NCBI GenBank assembly: GCA_964369845.1
Contig: CAYJFJ010000003.1
Location: 1-64,000, forward strand
Direction of reading: 5' to 3'
DNA length: 64,000 nucleotides
From: CAKOSP01 sp964369845
Lineage (GTDB): Bacteria > Bacillota_I > Bacilli_A > RF39 > UBA660
Shown here: one piece after another, positions 44,563 to 53,764 of the stretch
Position numbering within the stretch: position 1 is the first letter of the stretch
Layout of the letters: every line of letters starts with the position of its first letter
Position numbers and translations under genes: made by a program
The notes under the pieces: generated by a model
The model's database searches: none
What the model was told of the DNA's origin: nothing
What the model saw: the letters and a program-made list of their open reading frames with translations, nothing else

Positions 44563-46497
44563 TTATTCAGTTGCTACAAATGTAAATGTCGATGGTTTAT
44601 TAGTAGTAGCATTTAATATATCTGCATCTGCCTGCGTTTTAGCATAAGCCTCGGTTATTTTAGTTGAATTTCTAAACATATTTTCACTATATGTTACATT
44701 AGTCATATCAAAATTACTTAAATCTATACTTGTTATATTCATACCCGAAAACATATTTCTCATGTCTGTAACTTTTTGTGTATCAAAACTTGTGATATCT
44801 AAACTTATTAGAGATGTCATATACGAAAACATACCAGACATATCTGTGACACTTGATGTTTCAAAATTTGATAAATTTAAGTTTAGCAAAGAATTACATC
44901 CGCCAAACATTGAAGACATATCTGTTACTTTATTTGTGTTGAAAGAAGATATGTCTAGATTTTGTAAAGAGTATGTATATTGAAACATATACGACATATC
45001 AGTAACATTTTCAGTATTAAAATTATTTAAATTTAAGATACTAAGCGATTCAACATTACCAAACATTTGAGACATATCAGTAACATTACTTGTATCAAAA
45101 GAACTTAAATTTAAACTTGTAAGTGAACTTAAACTAAAGAACATTCTATTCATATTTGTTACTGAACTTGTATTAAACATGGATAAATCTAAATCTTTCA
45201 AAGATTCTAATAATGTGAACATATTTGACATATTTGTTACGTTGTTTGTATTAAAGGAATTTATATTCAAGTCTGTTAAATAGTGCATGTTCCGAAACAT
45301 CGATGACATATTTGTCACATTACTTGTATCAAAAGAACTTAAATCTAAATCGGTTATTGATTCTAGCGAATAAAACATACTATCCATAGATGTTACATTA
45401 CTTGTATCAAACGTTGACAAATCTAAGGATGTTAAATACGAATCCCCTTCAAAAGTTGAGTTATCAGTACCAATATCCATATTAAACATTTGCTGCATAG
45501 TAGTTACGTTACCTGTGTTATACCAACCATTAAATTCTAATTTTGTAATGGCGTTAAAGTTTCGAAAAGTTCCATACTGATTAGCATTTGCTATTATTCC
45601 TCTATCAGACTGAATATGCAATATTTGTTCTTCGTCTACATTTTCTATATAAGCTACTATTGATTCGTTTTCTGCAACTGACAAGTCCCATTTATCTGTT
45701 GCTGCTTCATATCCTTCATCAATCTGTTTATCAAAAATAATTTGTGTTACTGTATCTCTAAAGCCTGACGTATGTATTAAGTTGTTGAAACTTTGACCTG
45801 AGATCATTTCGTTTGGAAAATCTAAATTAATATTTGCACTTAATTCTTTATTTAAATTATTTGTTTGACTACTTGGTAAATCTACAAATGTAACGGACAT
45901 TGTCCACTTTTCTTCTATTTTACTTGTTGTAGTAATTTCTTTTAAATCATGAAGTCTAATCATTTTATTTACTTCTGTTACATCAAAACCTGTATAACTT
46001 TTACCAGTAGCATCTGTTACTGTTACTCTTGTAAGTCCTTCAATAGTAGTTACTTCATTTCCTTCTGGGTCTACTACGTTTAGAAGAAGTTCTGCTGTTT
46101 TTTCTGCTGTAGTATACACAAATGAATTATTTGTAAAATCAGCATATACACTATAGTATTCGGTAGCGCTAGACTCAGCTTCGCCTTTTATTAAAGTTGC
46201 AAGCTGGTCTTCTTCATTAGTTATAGATCCACTTCCATCCACAAAACCAGTTGTACTTACTCCAAAAGGAACTGGATCATGGGGCGTAAAGAAGAATCTT
46301 CTTTCGCTTGGAGTATGGGAACTTATGTTTGATAATGTATTTACTCCGTCTCCTATAATATTTCCTAAATAAGCAAATGAGCCAGTAAATATTAAAAATA
46401 AAAATACTGCTACTATTAAAAATAATTGCCTTGTAATAAATTTGTTTAATCTAGTTTTTGGTTTGATTTTATTTAATGCTTTTTTCATCTTGTTCAT
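44563..46497 (-). CDS. BspA/DUF285-repeat surface protein
   Basis: The 644-residue protein has a basic N-terminus and one membrane helix (about residues 27-50), a non-repetitive region, and then about eleven tandem leucine-rich units of roughly 22-23 residues (LDLSSFDTSNVTNMSSMF type) from about residue 325 to 615. Such repeats mediate binding to host or other surfaces in BspA-like proteins. The anchor is at the N-terminus; no LPxTG is seen. Confidence 0.85.
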   Translation of the reverse strand: MNKMKKALNKIKPKTRLNKFITRQLFLIVAVFLFLIFTGSFAYLGNIIGDGVNTLSNISSHTPSERRFFFTPHDPVPFGVSTTGFVDGSGSITNEEDQLATLIKGEAESSATEYYSVYADFTNNSFVYTTAEKTAELLLNVVDPEGNEVTTIEGLTRVTVTDATGKSYTGFDVTEVNKMIRLHDLKEITTTSKIEEKWTMSVTFVDLPSSQTNNLNKELSANINLDFPNEMISGQSFNNLIHTSGFRDTVTQIIFDKQIDEGYEAATDKWDLSVAENESIVAYIENVDEEQILHIQSDRGIIANANQYGTFRNFNAITKLEFNGWYNTGNVTTMQQMFNMDIGTDNSTFEGDSYLTSLDLSTFDTSNVTSMDSMFYSLESITDLDLSSFDTSNVTNMSSMFRNMHYLTDLNINSFNTNNVTNMSNMFTLLESLKDLDLSMFNTSSVTNMNRMFFSLSSLTSLNLSSFDTSNVTDMSQMFGNVESLSILNLNNFNTENVTDMSYMFQYTYSLQNLDISSFNTNKVTDMSSMFGGCNSLLNLNLSNFETSSVTDMSGMFSYMTSLISLDITSFDTQKVTDMRNMFSGMNITSIDLSNFDMTNVTYSENMFRNSTKITEAYAKTQADADILNATTNKPSTFTFVATE

Positions 46498-46518
46498 TTT
46501 ATCCTCTTTACTATATAA

Positions 46519-46547
46519 ATAATATCAAAAATACATGTTTTTGTAAA
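46519..46547 (-). promoter_or_regulatory. Promoter of the BspA-like gene
   Basis: TTTACA (46547-46542) and TATTAT (46524-46519) are 17 bases apart, with TGA before the -10. The same TTTTTGATATTAT string appears in the promoter at 47192. Confidence 0.7.
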
Positions 46548-46548
46548 T

Positions 46549-46575
46549 AAAAAAGTTAAGATTAAACTTAACTTT
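46549..46575 (-). terminator. Intrinsic terminator after the gene at 46574
   Basis: AAAGTTAAG and CTTAACTTT form a perfect 9-bp stem, followed by TTTATTT on the minus strand. Part of the tail overlaps the next promoter. Confidence 0.7.
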
Positions 46576-47167
46576 AGTCACCTATTACTATTGTTGCATC
46601 AAACACTTTATTTTCTTCTTCGTTTCCTGCAAGAGCATCTATCCAAAGTCTTAAATCGAAATCAACAGTAGTGTTTGACACTAATGTTTTTGTATCTAAT
46701 ACATATGCTGTTTTTACTTCTTTTTTTGTTAATTTTTCAATTTGTGAAATTATGTCCGCGCTTAGCGTCTTCACCTCTAAATTAGTTAGATTATTACTAT
46801 CTCCAAGGTTTAAATTTGCTTTTATAGCACTATCAGACATTGTTGAAGTTTCGTTTACTACTAAATAAATGTTAAATGTACTACTTTCTGCACAAGTATT
46901 TTTTACTGAAAATGAATACGGTGCATTTTGAAGACCTATCGCATCACTTACTGGATATGAATTTGCTAAATTGATTGTTTCGTTTTCTTCTGTTAAAGTA
47001 AAATCTCCACAACTTGATACACTCACAGTAGTAAAGGCAGTAACTGGCTCTATACTTCCTAAATAAGCGTTAGTTACGAAAAATATAGCTAAGGCTAGCA
47101 CAGATATTATCCCAAGTAATACCAATGTCATTTTGTCAGTTTTTAAATTACTAAATATTTTTTTCAT
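46574..47167 (-). CDS. Membrane-anchored secreted protein, TasA/camelysin-like in layout
   Basis: The 197-residue protein has a cytoplasmic basic start, one membrane helix (about residues 15-35, ending in NAYLGSIEP) and an extracellular beta-rich domain with two Cys (VSSCGDF and KNTCAES) that could pair. The small beta domain after an uncleaved or signal-type helix resembles TasA/CalY fibre proteins but lacks certain motifs. It precedes the BspA-like gene, each with its own promoter. Confidence 0.55.
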   Translation of the reverse strand: MKKIFSNLKTDKMTLVLLGIISVLALAIFFVTNAYLGSIEPVTAFTTVSVSSCGDFTLTEENETINLANSYPVSDAIGLQNAPYSFSVKNTCAESSTFNIYLVVNETSTMSDSAIKANLNLGDSNNLTNLEVKTLSADIISQIEKLTKKEVKTAYVLDTKTLVSNTTVDFDLRLWIDALAGNEEENKVFDATIVIGD

Positions 47168-47191
47168 TTTATACCTTCTTTATCTATATTA

Positions 47192-47220
47192 ATAATATCA
47201 AAATTTTTATATCTATTCAA
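47192..47220 (-). promoter_or_regulatory. Promoter of the gene at 46574
   Basis: TTGAAT (47220-47215) and TATTAT (47197-47192) are 17 bases apart on the minus strand, with TGA before the -10. Confidence 0.7.
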
Positions 47221-47221
47221 G

Positions 47222-47256
47222 GAAAAAGATCACTTCTTTTTTTGTAGTGATCTTAT
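47222..47256 (-). terminator. Intrinsic terminator overlapping the end of pgsA
   Basis: AAGATCACT and AGTGATCTT form a 9-bp stem, followed by a short TTTTT on the minus strand. The pgsA stop codon is inside the stem. Confidence 0.6.
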
Positions 47257-47850
47257 TTTGTCTTTATCTTTGTTTTTTTCATAAAAATTATGGTCAAACA
47301 TATTTTTTAAATTTGTTTTTGTTTTCTTTTGCTTAGAAAAGTCCTTTGGATTTTCTAAATAATCCATATAATAACTAAATAAAACTATTAATTCTGTTAT
47401 TATAACTGGTGCAAATATTGCTGCATATTTTATTTCGTAGTTTTGATCAAATAAAAATATAAATATTATCAGCACTGCAAGTATGTTCATTTTTATTTTT
47501 CCATATATATTTGTTTTTACATTTTGATTTGCTTTATATCTCATATAATTTACTGCCGCTATTAACAGCTCAATAATTACCGGAATAATTGCTAGTGTTG
47601 TTATTTGAAACAATACTATAAAACATACTATATTTAATACTTTATCTGCTACTGTATCGTATAAACTTCCAAAGAATGTTGTTGCTTTTAATTTTCTTGC
47701 TAAAAAACCATCTATAAAATCCGTTGAATATATTACTAAAGCAAGTATACCTGCTTCAAGTGAACCGAAACGCACATATACTGGATATATTCCGATTACT
47801 CCAATTAATCTTATTGTAGTTATTAAATTTACTAATATTACACTTTTCAC
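47230..47850 (-). CDS. CDP-alcohol phosphatidyltransferase, PgsA-like
   Basis: The 206-residue protein has about five membrane helices and the CDP-alcohol phosphotransferase motif DGFLARKL...G...D...D (DGFLARKLKATTFFGSLYDT, then the last catalytic Asp). It most likely makes phosphatidylglycerol phosphate; cardiolipin or other head groups are alternatives. It has a long basic cytoplasmic tail. It is 10 bases downstream of fmt. Confidence 0.85.
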   Translation of the reverse strand: MKSVILVNLITTIRLIGVIGIYPVYVRFGSLEAGILALVIYSTDFIDGFLARKLKATTFFGSLYDTVADKVLNIVCFIVLFQITTLAIIPVIIELLIAAVNYMRYKANQNVKTNIYGKIKMNILAVLIIFIFLFDQNYEIKYAAIFAPVIITELIVLFSYYMDYLENPKDFSKQKKTKTNLKNMFDHNFYEKNKDKDKIRSLQKKK

Positions 47851-47859
47851 TTTTTACCT

Positions 47860-48789
47860 CTAATTTATTTCACTTGATTCTAAAACTTCTAAATTAACTC
47901 CATTTAAAAAACTTTTAAAATCCATTTCTTTTTTTCCAAATGGTTTAACTTTTTTCAGTAGTATATAACCATCTTTTGTTCCTATTCCAAGTTCATTTTT
48001 GCTTAATAGTTTAATTTTATTTAAATTGTTATTCTCTTTAACTATATAATCAACTTCTAAAACTTTAAAAGGATTACCATTTAACATAAAATATGCACTG
48101 GGGTATACTCCTCTTATTTTGTTAAATACTGTTTTAGTGCTTTCATCAAAATTAATAAGTTCATCTTCTCTTGTAAGCATTCTAGCATGAGTTGCACTAT
48201 TATCATCTTGCTTTATACTTGCATTTTCTTCTTTTACTATTTTTTCTAAATTATCTTCTAATAACTTTGATCCGATTATACTTAGTTTTTCGTATAATGT
48301 ATGGTAATTATCTTCTTTTTCTATTTTAGTTTTTGCAATGTCTATAATATTACCGGTATCCATAGATTCATCCATGTACATTAAAGTTATTCCAGTTTCT
48401 TCATCACCATTTATAATGCTCCACTGAATAGGCGCAGCACCTCTATACTTAGGAAGAATAGACCCATGTATATTCATACACCCAAGGCGTGGTAAATCAA
48501 TAAGCTCTTTTGGTATTATCTGCCCGTATGCTGCTGTTACAATTAAATCAGGCTTCATTTGCATTATTTTTTCGTAATCTTTTTTGATTCTATTAGGCTG
48601 GAATACTTCTATACCATTTTGCTCTGCTACTACTTTTGAAGCTGTTTTTTTAAGTTCTTTTTTTCTACCAACTTCTTTATCAGGCTGAGACACTACTAAA
48701 ACCACATTTGTTTTTTCTATTAACATTTTTAGTGTTGGAACACAAAATTCTGGGGTTCCCATAAACACTACTTTTAAATCTTTAAACAT
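47860..48789 (-). CDS. fmt: Methionyl-tRNA formyltransferase
   Basis: The 309-residue protein has MGTPEFCVPTLK, the catalytic block NIHGSILPKYRGAAPIQW (Asn-His and downstream Asp in MYMDESMDTGNI) and the C-terminal tRNA-binding domain. It formylates initiator Met-tRNA with 10-formyl-THF from FolD. It follows frr. Confidence 0.96.
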   Translation of the reverse strand: MFKDLKVVFMGTPEFCVPTLKMLIEKTNVVLVVSQPDKEVGRKKELKKTASKVVAEQNGIEVFQPNRIKKDYEKIMQMKPDLIVTAAYGQIIPKELIDLPRLGCMNIHGSILPKYRGAAPIQWSIINGDEETGITLMYMDESMDTGNIIDIAKTKIEKEDNYHTLYEKLSIIGSKLLEDNLEKIVKEENASIKQDDNSATHARMLTREDELINFDESTKTVFNKIRGVYPSAYFMLNGNPFKVLEVDYIVKENNNLNKIKLLSKNELGIGTKDGYILLKKVKPFGKKEMDFKSFLNGVNLEVLESSEIN

Positions 48790-48802
48790 TTTTCTTCTCC
48801 AT

Positions 48803-48837
48803 AAAAATTAAAGAACTTAAATTGACATAAGTTCTTT
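48803..48837 (-). terminator. Hairpin at the end of frr
   Basis: AAAGAACTTA and TAAGTTCTTT form a 10-bp stem with a weak T tract (AATTTTT) on the minus strand. Some read-through into fmt is likely. Confidence 0.5.
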
Positions 48838-49347
48838 TTCTTTAATTGTAACATTTTCATCTACAATTTTATTATATTTATTTACACTTTCTTGAAGTGA
48901 ATCTAATAAGCGTTTTTCTTCATCTTCTGGATATTCATCTTTTAAGATTGCATCTTTAATTTCTTGACGAATATTTCTAAGTGCTACTTTTCCTTCTTCT
49001 CCAGCAGATTTTGCTAATTTAACATATTCTTTTCTTCTGTCTTCTGTTAAATCTGGAATAGTAAGTATAACCACTTCTCCATTATTACTTGGAGCTATAC
49101 CTAAGTTAGCTTCATTTATAGCTTTTTCAATGTCTTTGATTGCTGATTTATCAAATGGCTTAATAAATATTTTCTTTGCTTCTGGAACCGTAATATTTGC
49201 TACACTTTGAATTGGTGTTGGATTTCCATAATAAACAACATTTATACCATTTAACATTTGAGGATTTGCTCTTCCTGCTCTAATAGTAGTTAACTTTTCC
49301 TTTAAATTTTCTATTGCTTTATTCATTTTTTCTTCTGTATTATACAT
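48817..49347 (-). CDS. frr: Ribosome recycling factor
   Basis: The 176-residue protein is typical RRF: KEKLTTIRAGRANPQMLNGI, the proline-rich NITVPEAKKIFIKPFD, and VKLAKSAGEEGKVALRNIR. It splits post-termination ribosomes with EF-G. pyrH, usually adjacent, is absent here. Confidence 0.96.
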   Translation of the reverse strand: MYNTEEKMNKAIENLKEKLTTIRAGRANPQMLNGINVVYYGNPTPIQSVANITVPEAKKIFIKPFDKSAIKDIEKAINEANLGIAPSNNGEVVILTIPDLTEDRRKEYVKLAKSAGEEGKVALRNIRQEIKDAILKDEYPEDEEKRLLDSLQESVNKYNKIVDENVTIKEKELMSI

Positions 49348-49359
49348 TTTTATTTTCTC

Positions 49360-50103
49360 CTAATTAATTTCTAGTTTATCATAATAATCTTGTTTTGTCG
49401 ACTTCACAAGATATAAAACTTCAACTTTTCCGTTTTCGTTCATATATACGCTATATTCTAAATTATTTATTGTTTCTTCAACATTTATAATTCCACTTAA
49501 TTCATTATCAGATTTTAAATTTTCTTCGATTAAGTTTTTAATTTCTTGATCTGTTTTATTATGTTTGTTTTCAAAGTCTTCTTCGTTAATTAAATCACCT
49601 GTAGTTTTATCAAAACTATATACTTCAAATCCAATTGCTTTTACATGATTTACAATATCATAACTATATTTTTTTACTATAAGTGTTAAATTATCACCAA
49701 AATTAATTGTCTCAAAATCAATGTAATTTAAACTATATATACCTTCAGAATTACTATTTACTACTGTATTTTCTTCAAGTTCTACACTACTTTCATATAC
49801 GATACTAGAATTATATTCATCTATTAAATTATTTATACTGTCTTCGATATATTCATATGACCCAAAGTTAATTTCTATTTTGCTGCTAACAATTTCGTTT
49901 TCTGCAATTAGTTCCTTTTCAAAATTTATAACAAAATAATCTTTAGAAGTATCTATTCGTATATCTTCAAATTCTTTTTCTTCATTATTTTCTTTTTTTT
50001 CTAAATTATTTGAAAAATAACTAGTTGCAAAATAACCACCAACTATTAAAAATAATAAAAATATAATAAAAGTTATAAATGCTGCTTTATTTTTGTATTC
50101 CAT
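49360..50103 (-). CDS. Membrane-anchored extracytoplasmic protein, unknown
   Basis: The 247-residue protein has one N-terminal helix (about residues 8-30) and a Glu/Asn/Ser-rich outer domain that recalls the DUF3298/RsiV-type fold by its KNLIEEN-like and DNLTLIVKKYSYD strands. That resemblance is weak. It overlaps the thioredoxin-fold gene by one base and starts immediately after it, so the two probably work together at the membrane. Confidence 0.55.
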   Translation of the reverse strand: MEYKNKAAFITFIIFLLFLIVGGYFATSYFSNNLEKKENNEEKEFEDIRIDTSKDYFVINFEKELIAENEIVSSKIEINFGSYEYIEDSINNLIDEYNSSIVYESSVELEENTVVNSNSEGIYSLNYIDFETINFGDNLTLIVKKYSYDIVNHVKAIGFEVYSFDKTTGDLINEEDFENKHNKTDQEIKNLIEENLKSDNELSGIINVEETINNLEYSVYMNENGKVEVLYLVKSTKQDYYDKLEIN

Positions 50104-50720
50104 TATTTATTCTCCTTTAATAATATCAAACTGTTTTCAAATGATGACATAAAAATAGTTTCAAGTTCTTCGTTCCAAAGTTCATCTGGAGTTATATCTC
50201 CTCTTACAAATGATGTAGAATCATCATAGAAAATTATTTTTCCGTTTTTCACCACTATTACAGTTGGAGCATACATTTCTGAGTTTCCAGTATCATCTAT
50301 ATTTAAATAATTTTTTAACTTCTCTACAATTAGTTCGTAATTACCATTATTATTTGTTCTATCTTCAAAAAAATCATAATAATATATTTCTTCTATATTA
50401 TTTTTAGTAGCTACTTCATTAATCATTGTAGCAGTTTTTTCACTCCATATATTTTTGTTATTACCAAAAAATATTATTCCATCTTTATCTAAAATATTTA
50501 AAATTTGATTTGCACTTTTATATACAAATATGTTATCTTCAGTAAAACCTTTGTATTCTGCTGCAAACAATTCACTGTCTGAATAATCTTCTCCATAATT
50601 TAAAGTCCCGAAATATATAAATCCAAATATAAGAAAAGCAAATATAATTATACTGCTTATCATATGAAATTTATTTTTAAATAAATTCTTGTTCTTAATA
50701 TGTATCTTTTCTTTTTTCAA
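50103..50720 (-). CDS. Membrane-anchored thioredoxin-fold protein without CxxC
   Basis: The 205-residue protein has an N-terminal helix (about residues 17-37) and a domain with GIIFFGNNKNIWSEKTATMIN at the usual active-site position, followed by a cis-Pro-like APTVIVVKNGKII. The CxxC is replaced by Asn-Asn-Lys-Asn, so redox activity is unlikely. It resembles bacteriocin transport accessory or similar thioredoxin-like proteins. Confidence 0.6.
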   Translation of the reverse strand: MKKEKIHIKNKNLFKNKFHMISSIIIFAFLIFGFIYFGTLNYGEDYSDSELFAAEYKGFTEDNIFVYKSANQILNILDKDGIIFFGNNKNIWSEKTATMINEVATKNNIEEIYYYDFFEDRTNNNGNYELIVEKLKNYLNIDDTGNSEMYAPTVIVVKNGKIIFYDDSTSFVRGDITPDELWNEELETIFMSSFENSLILLKENK

Positions 50721-50827
50721 TTTTTATCACCAATTACATTTTATCATTTTAAAAATAAATTTAAAAGTATTTATTCCAAACTTTAGTTGTATTTACAATT
50801 AATTACAACAAATATTATTATTACAAT

Positions 50828-50853
50828 AAAAAAATCAGAAAATATTCTGACTT
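50828..50853 (-). terminator. Intrinsic terminator after the HU gene
   Basis: AGTCAGAA and the near-matching TTCTGATT form the stem, followed by TTTTTT on the minus strand. Confidence 0.75.
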
Positions 50854-50858
50854 TTTTA

Positions 50859-51131
50859 TTAGTTTAAAGCTTCTTTTAATTTAGCTCCAGCTTTAAATGA
50901 AGCAACAGTTTTTGCAGGAATGCTTAACGGTTGTTTTGTAAGTGGATTGATTCCTTCTCTTGCAGCTCTTTCTTTTGCAGAGAATGTTCCGAATCCTACA
51001 ATAGCAACTTTTCCAGATTTTTTTAATCCTTCAGTTACACCAGCAAATGTAGCATCTACAGCTTTTGCAGCGTCAGCTTTTGTTAATCCTGTTGCAGTTG
51101 CAACAAATTCTACTAATTCAGTTTTAGACAT
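50859..51131 (-). CDS. hup: Nucleoid protein HU
   Basis: The 90-residue protein has all HU features: MSKTELVEFVATATGL, KVAIVGFGTFSAKERAARE with the DNA-binding arm, NPLTKQPLSIPAKTV and SFKAGAKLKEAL. TACAGGAGGTAAAAGAC precedes the ATG. It bends and compacts DNA. Confidence 0.97.
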   Translation of the reverse strand: MSKTELVEFVATATGLTKADAAKAVDATFAGVTEGLKKSGKVAIVGFGTFSAKERAAREGINPLTKQPLSIPAKTVASFKAGAKLKEALN

Positions 51132-51345
51132 GTCTTTTACCTCCTGTACATTTCTAATGTGTAAGATAAATATCTTTCTTACAATATAAGCGTATCAAAA
51201 AAGATTTTTAAAATCAATATAAAATTAACATAAAAATTAACTTTTTTACTTTTTTTTATTTTCTTTCATCAAAATGTATCTTAAATGTAACAAAATATTG
51301 ATTTTTTTTAGTTCTGTGTTATTATATTTACAAAGGAAATTTTAT

Positions 51346-51738
51346 ATGAATGCTCAATTATATGACTTAAATAGTACAAATTTTATCGAAGAAAATAGAA
51401 AATACTTAATATTTTGGTTCCATAGTTATGTTGCTAGAACAAAAGATTTTGAACAAAAAAGTTCTCTTTCCAAAATTTTTATATCTATTTTAGATAATTA
51501 TTTTTATGAAACAGTGCTTCTTGTAAATTTTTTGTACAAGACTAATAAAGGACCTATAACTTTTATAAATATACTAAAACAAAAAAAATTAATTGAAATG
51601 TTTGATTCTTTAAAAAACTATTACTACTCATCAAACAATTTTGATATCGAAAAAGAAACAGCTCAATTATTTACTCATCTTAAAATAATTTATAACGAAG
51701 ATGATTATAATGAAATTTTACAACTAAAAAACAGATAA
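51346..51738 (+). CDS. Unrecognised 130-residue protein
   Basis: The start at 51346 (MNAQLYDLNSTNF) is chosen because AAAGGAAATTTTAT precedes it. The protein is mostly helical, with aromatic residues (YLIFWFHSYVARTK) and no signal or membrane helix. It is a lone plus-strand gene divergent from hup. No family is recognised. Confidence 0.55.
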   Translation: MNAQLYDLNSTNFIEENRKYLIFWFHSYVARTKDFEQKSSLSKIFISILDNYFYETVLLVNFLYKTNKGPITFINILKQKKLIEMFDSLKNYYYSSNNFDIEKETAQLFTHLKIIYNEDDYNEILQLKNR

Positions 51739-51782
51739 ATGATATATACCATTTAAGATATACTTCATAATCTGTTTTTTTA
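51728..51782 (+). terminator. Long hairpin after the gene at 51346
   Basis: AACAGAT and ATCTGTT close an extended stem-loop containing partly paired ATGATATAT/ATATACTTCAT, followed by seven T on the plus strand. Confidence 0.55.
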
Positions 51783-51788
51783 CGCTTT

Positions 51789-52154
51789 TTAACGTACATA
51801 TTCATTTGTTTTTGCTCTTGAAATAGTAAATATTACACACCCGCACTTTTCTGTTTCTTCCTTGCTATAGTAATCTTTATAAGTTTCTGTAACTATTTCA
51901 TCTACATTTTTATAATTATCTTTAAAGTCAAAATCAAAGTATTTATTGTATGCATCTTCCCAGTTGGTGAAAACTTCTATATTTTCCACATCTACTATTA
52001 TAAATTCGTCTAATGATGGTGATTTCACAAACTTAATTGTATCACCTATTTTAATGAGTTTTCTCTTTTCATCATATAACCTATATTCTCTTGTTTTATT
52101 ATTATACCTTAAGTTTTCAAAGTTTTCTTCATATAGTTTCATTATATGTTCCAT
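51789..52154 (-). CDS. ASCH-domain (PUA-like) protein
   Basis: The 121-residue protein has NKTREYRLYDEKRKLIKIGD, the lysine/arginine and strand pattern of ASCH domains, followed by VKSPSLDEFIIVDVENIEV and a C-terminal CVIFTISRAK. ASCH proteins bind RNA, and some remove base modifications. It is followed upstream by the broken NUDIX gene one base away. The assignment is by pattern. Confidence 0.65.
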   Translation of the reverse strand: MEHIMKLYEENFENLRYNNKTREYRLYDEKRKLIKIGDTIKFVKSPSLDEFIIVDVENIEVFTNWEDAYNKYFDFDFKDNYKNVDEIVTETYKDYYSKEETEKCGCVIFTISRAKTNEYVR

Positions 52155-52697
52155 TTATTTACTTCCTTTTTCTGTTTTTACTACTGACTTAATGTCTTTA
52201 TATATTTTTAATATCTGTATCATTTCATCTGAAATACCTTGTTTGTCACCACTTTGTTTGACGTTTCTTTTAATTTCCGACTCTACATCATCTAAATTTA
52301 TGTATCTAAGTGAAAAATTTCCTTCTTTTTCATTTTCAGTTAACTTGCTTTTTTCTAAATTAGGTTTTTCGTCTGATAGAACTTCATAGTAATATATTTC
52401 TACTTTTCTATTTTTACCCACTTCTGGCCAGTCTTTATAATAACCTTTAATACATGCAAATGGTCTTGTATTTTTTTAATTAAGAGAAATTCCTACTTCT
52501 TCTTCTATTTCTCTATTAAGAGTGTCTATAAGCGTCTCTTCTTCTTCATTAGTTCCTCCTGGAAACTCATAATTATCATGTGAGTACGCTAATAATATTT
52601 TATGATCTGTTGTAACTAATAAAATTTTTGTTTTTTTCTTAGTTTCTGTTATGTCTTCTTCTGTCAAATTATTTTCATTTATAATAATTTCTTTCAT
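52155..52697 (-). pseudogene. NUDIX hydrolase gene interrupted by one in-frame TAA
   Basis: The N-terminal piece (52697-52479) carries the NUDIX box GGTNEEEETLIDTLNREIEEE. It stops at TAA (52478-52476). Reading continues in the same frame through 57 bases (KNTRPFACIKGYYKDWPEV) into the C-terminal piece that ends at 52155. Removing the single TAA would restore a protein of about 180 residues, so this is a point nonsense mutation (or an assembly error), not a frameshift. The second piece could be reinitiated at GTG 52421 but would lack the catalytic box. Confidence 0.8.
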
Positions 52698-52716
52698 TTC
52701 TTTTAATCCTTCATTT

Positions 52717-53259
52717 TTATTTTTTTTCTAAATAATAAACTTTCAAGTTTTCTTTTTGACCTGATTTATTTATTATTCTAGAATGTAATGTTCCTTCATA
52801 AATCATTCCTGCTTTTTTCATTACTTTTCCACTTGCCGGATTAGATTCTATATGCTGCGCTGTAATTACTTCAAATCCCGCTTCAAAAAGAAAGTTTATT
52901 ACTAGTTTCAAAGCTTCAGTAGTATATCCTTGATTCCACCATTTTGAACCTATACAATAACCTATTTCACAAGTTTTATTTTTTATACTACTATCTATCA
53001 CATCGATGCACCCAATAAGCTCGTTTTTTCCTTTTAATACTATACCCCATCTATATGTATATTCTTCTTCGTATTTATTTATCCAAAAGTCTAGTAATTT
53101 TTCTGTATCAATTTTTTCTTTGTGAAGATTCCAACTTACAAACCTATCAATTGCCTTATCACTAGTCCAGTTATTATACATAGAGTTAACATCACTTATT
53201 TTAAGTTTTCTTAGTAATATTCTTTCACTTTGTAATTCTTTAGTTTCTTTAATTTCCAT
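52717..53259 (-). CDS. GNAT acetyltransferase, RimJ/RimL type
   Basis: The 180-residue protein begins with SERILLRKLKISDV and has WGIVLKGKNELIGCIDVID and the acetyl-CoA loop IGYCIGSKWWNQGYTTEALK. Members acetylate protein N-termini, amines or drugs. It is part of a tight run of small enzyme genes. Confidence 0.85.
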   Translation of the reverse strand: MEIKETKELQSERILLRKLKISDVNSMYNNWTSDKAIDRFVSWNLHKEKIDTEKLLDFWINKYEEEYTYRWGIVLKGKNELIGCIDVIDSSIKNKTCEIGYCIGSKWWNQGYTTEALKLVINFLFEAGFEVITAQHIESNPASGKVMKKAGMIYEGTLHSRIINKSGQKENLKVYYLEKK

Positions 53260-53273
53260 GTTTCATCCTTTCA

Positions 53274-53756
53274 TTATATTTTCTTAATCATACTAATTAG
53301 TCTACTATGATAATTTTTCTTGGTATAAAACTTAATTGCGTTACTATTATATGAAAAAACATCTAAGCTTATATATTCACAATTTTCGCTTTTAAAATAG
53401 TTTTCCATTAAACTTATTAACTCACTTCCTATACCTTTTGATTCTAGATTGTTAGTTACTATTAATTCTGTAATTTCTCCTTTTTTAGGACATTTATAAT
53501 CTAAATAGTCAAACTTTTCGTATTTATGAATTATTCCCGCAACAAATCCTACACATTTGTTTTTTTCTACAGCTATAAATATTTTACCTTGATTTTCTTT
53601 TATTTCTACAATTGTTTTATTAAACGCTTCATCTTTATATTTATCAGTTAATATATTTAATTTGTCTTCATCAATACCAACTATGTAATTTTGCAGCTCT
53701 AGTATTAAATTTTTTACATCACTTTCATAGTGTTTATCATATTCCATATATTTCAT
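53274..53756 (-). CDS. GNAT acetyltransferase
   Basis: The 160-residue protein has the CoA-binding V(T)NNLESKGIGSELISLMENY and the closing beta strand YISLDVFSYNSNAIKFYTKKNY. The substrate is unknown. It lies 9 bases upstream of the 52717 gene start. Confidence 0.82.
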   Translation of the reverse strand: MKYMEYDKHYESDVKNLILELQNYIVGIDEDKLNILTDKYKDEAFNKTIVEIKENQGKIFIAVEKNKCVGFVAGIIHKYEKFDYLDYKCPKKGEITELIVTNNLESKGIGSELISLMENYFKSENCEYISLDVFSYNSNAIKFYTKKNYHSRLISMIKKI

Positions 53757-53764
53757 AATAGTCC

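Noticed and set aside
52155..52421. Separate 88-residue gene downstream of the NUDIX box
   Set aside because: It lies in the same frame as the NUDIX N-terminus with only one stop between, and reads as the C-terminal half of the same enzyme.
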